Below are positions 59,524-64,000 of a DNA stretch of 64,000 nucleotides, one piece after another. The first letter of the stretch is position 1; every line of letters starts with the position of its first letter. Source of the stretch: Candidatus Calditenuaceae archaeon (lineage in GTDB: Archaea > Thermoproteota > Nitrososphaeria_A > Caldarchaeales > Calditenuaceae); contig JANXED010000005.1 in the NCBI GenBank assembly GCA_025058175.1, positions 22,926 through 86,925 on the forward strand. The letters are read 5' to 3'. The position numbers and the translations under genes were made by a program. The notes under the pieces are model-generated. The model worked only from the letters and a program-made list of their open reading frames with translations. It made no database searches and had not been told where the DNA came from.

Positions 59524-60423
59524 TTGATCGTCGGTATCGTATTTGTGTTTGAGATGTTCGTGCGCAAGCTAAAGCAGTATTATAGAGCTTATCAAGTTGC
59601 GAGAAGATTGGTGAGAAACTGGTATAAGCTGCTGTTATTCGCTGCATTGAGGCGCCCTTCAGTCTTCGAATTGCGCGGAGGAGCTCGGCTATCGATGAAT
59701 GGAAGAACCTTATTAAAGATTTTGGTTAGAGTAGTCCACACCTCCGACAAGATAGTGCACATCGATGACAAAGAAATCGGGGTCAAGTACTTTGGCCACG
59801 TTATCAAAGTTCCAATTAGTATGCTATCCAACCCCAACATAGCGTTGTTAGATGAGGAGTCCCTTGAGAAAGGCTACGACTTTGACGTAAGGGACGAAGT
59901 GATTCTTGATATAGGCGCCTACATAGGAGACACTCCCTTGTATTGGATATACAAAGGGGCTGCCAAGGTTGTGGCTGTTGAACCTGTTCCCGAGCATTAT
60001 CAGCTTCTATTAGAGAACTGTAAGGGGCTGCCAGTAGTTCCGATTTTAGGTTCAGTCGGTTCAAAGGTCCCCAATATACCCGATCTTGTCGGGAGTCAAG
60101 GGTACGGCATCAAGAAGGCTCAAGACGCAAATGAATTCTTAGATGTTCCCGTTCTGGATTTGCTGGATCTAGTGAACACGTACAAACCTTCTGTCGTCAA
60201 GATCAATTGTGAAGGATGTGAATACTTCTTAGTCGACCAACTTCTAAAACTTCCCACCTACAACGTGCGCAAACTCGCGCTACAAATACATAGATTCGGC
60301 GAGAGGGGTTACCAAGATTTGCTGAAGACTCTTGAAAAAGCTTTCGGAAAGGGAAGAATAACTAAAGTAATAGGCGATAGGGCAATTACGGTCGTCTGGG
60401 AGTTTGATCGGTCATCAGGTTGA
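59524..60423 (+). CDS. FkbM-family methyltransferase
   Basis: 299 aa, AT-rich. SAM-binding motif EVILDIGAYIGDTPLYWIYKG near residue 130, VVAVEPVPEHYQLLLENCK, and VVKINCEGCEYFLVDQLL near residue 225, the FkbM signature (KxDxEGxE, here KINCEGCE). Such enzymes O-methylate sugars, which fits glycan decoration. TTG start with CTAAAAGTTAAAG upstream; an ATG ten codons on is an alternative. The N-terminus is basic and hydrophobic and may attach to the membrane. Confidence 0.87.
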   Translation: MIVGIVFVFEMFVRKLKQYYRAYQVARRLVRNWYKLLLFAALRRPSVFELRGGARLSMNGRTLLKILVRVVHTSDKIVHIDDKEIGVKYFGHVIKVPISMLSNPNIALLDEESLEKGYDFDVRDEVILDIGAYIGDTPLYWIYKGAAKVVAVEPVPEHYQLLLENCKGLPVVPILGSVGSKVPNIPDLVGSQGYGIKKAQDANEFLDVPVLDLLDLVNTYKPSVVKINCEGCEYFLVDQLLKLPTYNVRKLALQIHRFGERGYQDLLKTLEKAFGKGRITKVIGDRAITVVWEFDRSSG

Positions 60424-60991
60424 CGAGCGTTTCCGATATACACCGATCCTCCAAAGAAGTCGTGCGTACCACGTTCCTCTCTGATCGCAAAAAACGATAG
60501 AAAACGGACGGGAGGGCGTGGAGCGCTTTGACATAGGGCGCGCTGGGATCCGAGCAGCTCGGGCGATTGGGAGCGGCGCGCTGAGGGCGTCCGGCGTACG
60601 CCTCCGCCCTTACACGCCCACCCCATCAACCCCCTCTTCTAGGGGAGCCCTCGTCGGGGCCCAAGGCCCGTTACCGGGCCCTATAGGCCCCGATCGGCCG
60701 CCTATTTTTGGGAGGGGCTTCGGGCTTAGATGCTTTCAGCCCTTATCCCCAGGGGCGCGGCTGCCCGGCGTCGCCCTGTAGGACGACCGGTACACCGTTG
60801 GCCCCGGCCCTCCGTTCCTCTCGTACTAGGAGGGCCCTACCCTCAGGCGGCCCGCACCCCCAGCAGGTAGAATCCGACCTGGCTCACGCCGGTCTAAACC
60901 CAGCTCACGTTCCCCTTTGATAGGCGAGCAGCCTCACCCTTGGCCCCTGCTGCGAGGCCAGGATGGGAAGAGCCGACATCGAGGTACCAAG

Positions 60992-61023
<32 letters not shown>

Positions 61024-61550
61024 AAGCCTGTTATCCCTGGGGTAACTTTTCTGTCACCACCCGCCCCCAATAGTGGGGACTGGATGGATCGTTAGGCCCG
61101 GGTTTCCCCTCTGGATCCCCTGCGTTTAGGGATCCAGTCAGGCTGGCTTTTGGCCTTACCCTCACCAGCGGGGTTCTGACCCGCCTGAGCCAACCTTTGG
61201 GCCCCCTCGATACCTTTTCAAGGGGGTGCCGCCCCAGCCGAACTGCCCACCTGCCGTTGTCCCCCTCGCGGGGTTAGCGATACAGTCACAGGTGGCTGGT
61301 GTTACACTTGCGCCTCCGGTGCCCCCGGAGAGGCACCTTCGAAGGCTCCCAGCTACCCTCTGCACCCGCAACCGTACCGCAGCGACAGGCTGCAGTAAAG
61401 CTCCACAGGGTCTTCTCTCCCTGATGGATGTCCGTGGACTGTTCGTCCACGTTACGTGGGTTCACGGGGCTCCGGGCCGGGACAGTGGGGCCCTCGTTGA
61501 TCCATTCATGCGCGTCGGAACTTACCCGACAAGGCATTTGGCTACCTTAA

Positions 61551-62373
61551 GCTCCACCAACAGGAGTTGGTGGTGGACCATATCATCACCCCTGACGGGT
61601 GCGCGGCGTATGGTCTCTGAGGATCCCGCCCTCACGCAAAATCTGCTCGATCCTTGCCGCCTTGACGGGATGCCTGAACCCTACCTTCTCGCGGAACAGC
61701 TCCACGTTCTCCCATCCCTTGACCTGCAGCCTCCACTGCTGGTGTTTCCCCCACGCATGAGGTCGTTTCAGGGAGTAGGTGGACTGGATCCCGTTGGCGG
61801 AGAGGATGTGGTGCGATTGGACGACGAGGGGTCTCGCGATCGCGTCGAAACCGACGTATGGGTACCGATACTCTCTCTCGCCGTGCCGCTGAACGTCGAC
61901 CCCGACGTAGCCCTCGGTGTCGAAGAGCCCCCTGACGACGTCCAGGCTTTCCCTGAAGAGCGGCGGTATCTCGGCGTTGACGAGCTTCCGCCCCTTCGGG
62001 AACCCTATCCTCAGAAGGAAGTTGTGGACCCAGCGGACGTTCGTCGAGGCGACGTAGTTATTCGAGCCTGCCCTCCTCACGTTCGGCCTTATCCCGAAGA
62101 GTTCCTCCACGAGTCGGGCGACGTATTCGACGAACTCAAAGGACTGGTCCCTGCAGAAGACGGTGTAATAGTTGCCGTAGACGCCGCCGTCTCCGAGCAT
62201 GACGCCGATCAGGTAGGCGAGGGTCACCGAGTTGTCTGAGCGACGTCCGGTATTAGCCGTTCACGGGGCGGTTTCCTGCGGGTCGGGATCACCGGTCATG
62301 GAGTTGTTACCCCGAGGGTATCCAGGACCTCCCCCTTCCCCGCATACAGCCGCGTTTAACGACCCCCTTACCC
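61551..62373 (-). mobile_element. Archaeal 23S rRNA intron with homing endonuclease gene
   Basis: The 5' exon ends at GGGGGTAATCCTGACCCTC (helix 69) and the 3' exon resumes at TTAAGGTAGCCAAATG (61550). Homologues run straight from one to the other, so about 823 nt are inserted, near E. coli position 1923. The end point can slide by one nt (a shared C). Near its 3' end the intron has the perfect hairpin CCACCAAC-TCCT-GTTGGTGG. I could not assign an exact BHB by eye. Confidence 0.85.
61586..62227 (-). CDS. LAGLIDADG homing endonuclease encoded in the 23S intron
   Basis: 213 aa with a GTG start. Two LAGLIDADG-type helices are present: LAYLIGVMLGDGGVYG at residues 3-18 and VVRGLFDTEGYVGVD near residue 98, each ending in an acidic residue that should bind the catalytic metal. 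It would cut intronless 23S genes to spread the intron. Codon use matches the host, suggesting long residence. The frame is intact. Confidence 0.92.
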   Translation of the reverse strand: MTLAYLIGVMLGDGGVYGNYYTVFCRDQSFEFVEYVARLVEELFGIRPNVRRAGSNNYVASTNVRWVHNFLLRIGFPKGRKLVNAEIPPLFRESLDVVRGLFDTEGYVGVDVQRHGEREYRYPYVGFDAIARPLVVQSHHILSANGIQSTYSLKRPHAWGKHQQWRLQVKGWENVELFREKVGFRHPVKAARIEQILREGGILRDHTPRTRQG

Positions 62374-64000
62374 GAGGGTCAGGATTACCCCCGGCGCTAG
62401 CCGGCCCTTATCCCGGTTGGACCCGGGTTTCAGGTACCGGTGCTGGCCAGGATTCAGAAGCCGTTCGAAGCCTTTCGGCCTCGCGGCTTCCTATGTTTTT
62501 ATTAAACAGTCAGGACCCCCTTGTCACTGCGACCTGCCAACCCCTCCTCGTCGGAGAGGAAAGCAGGCACCCCTTCTCCCGAGGTTACGGGGCTAATTTG
62601 CCGAGTTCCCTGGCCCGGAGTCACCCCAGACGCCTTGGCCTTCTCAGCCAGGGGCACCAGTGTCGGATCTAGGTACGGTCTCCCGGGATCGAACCGGACC
62701 CCCTTTTCACGGGCTCCAGGGATCGACCGAAGCGGCATACGCCGCCCCGTCGCGCCTTCACCTGGTTCTCGCCTTTACGGCACTCCCCAGGCTTCAGCGC
62801 TTGGCCGGAGCTACGGCCCCGGTCAGCCTACCCCGAAGCGTCAGGGGCCCGGCTTGCGTCGCCGCGACTACCCGGGAGGCGCCGGAATCTTAACCGGCTT
62901 CCCCTTCGGCCTACCCGGTTAAGGTCGGCCTTAGGACCGGCTTACCCCCGGCTGACGACGCATTGCCGGGGAACCCGTGCCCTTCCGGCGGAGGGGATTC
63001 CCACCCCTCTTCGCTGTCTACTACCACCGGGATCTACATTGGCGACCGGTCCACGGGACCTCACGGCCCCGCTTCCGCCCGACCGCCACGCCCCCCTACC
63101 CCCGCCCGCGCACGGCGCGGGTGAGCCCGGGTTTCGGCGGCCCGCTTAGCCCCGTCAATGTTCGGGGCCCCCACACCCGGCGGGTAAGCTGTTCCGCACT
63201 ACTTCGCCGATGGCTGCTTCTCACCCTACGGCCCCGCTGTCTCAGGGTGGAGACGCCCTTCGGTTTGTCACTTAGCGGGCACTTCGGGGCCTTAACCCGG
63301 GGTCTGGGTTGTTCCCCTCTCGGTCCCGGAGCTTACCCCCGGTACCCCACTCCCGGGATCTACGGCGCCCGCGGGTTCGTAGTTTGAAAGGAGAGCGGGG
63401 CCTCGCCGGCCCCTTTCTCCCCCATCAGTGCCCTACCCCGCAGGCAACCTCCCCCGAGGCTGTCCTGCGAGACACTTCGGGGGGAACTAGCTATCACCGG
63501 GCTCGGTTAGCTTTTGACTCCTAGCCCCAGGTCAGGGGACCGAATTGCACGTCAGGACCCCTATTCGGGCCTCGACCGGGGTTTCCCCCGGCTTCACCCT
63601 GCCCAGGGCTAGATCGCCCGGTTTCTAGCCTCACGGGCGTGGCTACAGGCCCTTTCGGACCCCGCCCCTCGCGGCTCAAGGCCGCCGCGGGCACGTCGGT
63701 TTCCCTACGCCTTCGGGCTTTCACCCTTAGACTCGCCACACCCGTGAACTCCCCGGCCCGTGTTTCAAGACGGAGCGGGCGACCCTGGGATTGTCCCCGC
63801 GCGGCCCCTCATCGAGGCCTTGACGGGGATTTCCCTTTCGGGCCGCCCACGTCTGTTACCGGCCGGTTTCAGGCGCTTTTCACCCCCCTCCCGGGGTACT
63901 TTTCACCTTTCGCTCACGCTACTGGTCCGCTATCGGTCTTGGGACGTATTTAGCCTTGGAGGCCAGTGGCCCCCGACTTCCCGCACCATATCCGAGGTGC

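Overview
The window is a dense, high-GC archaeal chromosome segment. Arginine is written mostly as AGG. Starts are often GTG or TTG. Many genes have a TATA-like box 25-30 nt before the start codon and no Shine-Dalgarno motif, which indicates leaderless transcripts. Archaeal markers include HerA/NurA, ABCE1, SBDS, a geranylgeranyl-reductase-family protein, a Sulfolobus-type SSB, tRNA introns with bulge-helix-bulge (BHB) motifs and a 23S rRNA intron carrying a LAGLIDADG gene. The 23S sequence around helix 69 and the following TTAAGGTAGCCAAATGCC resembles Thaumarchaeota (Nitrososphaerota) as I remember them. A thermophilic, non-ammonia-oxidising relative of that phylum is my best inference, not a proof.

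Layout. 1-4.7 kb: DUF2070 membrane protein (cut by the edge) and branched-chain amino-acid genes ilvB and leuA. 4.9-8.1 kb: two small metal-binding-type proteins, argG and a guanine/SAH-deaminase-type amidohydrolase. 8.1-11.7 kb: three-subunit molybdenum hydroxylase of the xanthine dehydrogenase family. 12-15.2 kb: a broken membrane-protein gene and a divergent nicotinamidase-like/nicotinate phosphoribosyltransferase pair. 15.3-21.3 kb: two convergent, overlapping, related winged-helix genes, nurA-herA, stomatin-NfeD and SSB. 21.4-29.7 kb: DUF401 permease, a FadF-like membrane Fe-S reductase, a nudix-mrp-moaE cluster, a nucleotidyltransferase and cimA. 29.8-39.6 kb: P-type ATPase, SBDS, methyltransferase, ABCE1, MscS channel and argS. 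37.5-39.9 kb also holds three tRNA genes, two of them with introns.

40.4-46.5 kb carries CstA and, behind its own promoter, a four-gene operon: a small membrane protein, two tandem Get3/ArsA-like ATPases and an unknown 156-aa protein. The second ATPase has lost the catalytic aspartate. This operon is my best candidate for an undescribed system. 46.4-48.4 kb holds the reductase-family flavoprotein, a HAD phosphatase and tRNA-Leu(UAG).

48.5-60.4 kb is a surface-glycan island: six or seven glycosyltransferases, a sugar epimerase, a flippase and an FkbM methyltransferase, with deoC inside. Its 53-56 kb and 59.5-60.4 kb parts are AT-rich, use different codons and contain remnants of an epimerase and a glycosyltransferase, so they look recently acquired and rearranged. 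60.5-64 kb is most of a 23S rRNA gene on the minus strand, interrupted by an intron of about 0.8 kb.

Unusual gene structure recurs. Two genes (ilvB and the molybdenum-hydroxylase large subunit) appear to start at CTG inside a CTGA overlap with the preceding stop. cimA has no ATG/GTG/TTG upstream of its active-site motif. One tRNA has two introns. Several small genes are interrupted by stops or frameshifts.
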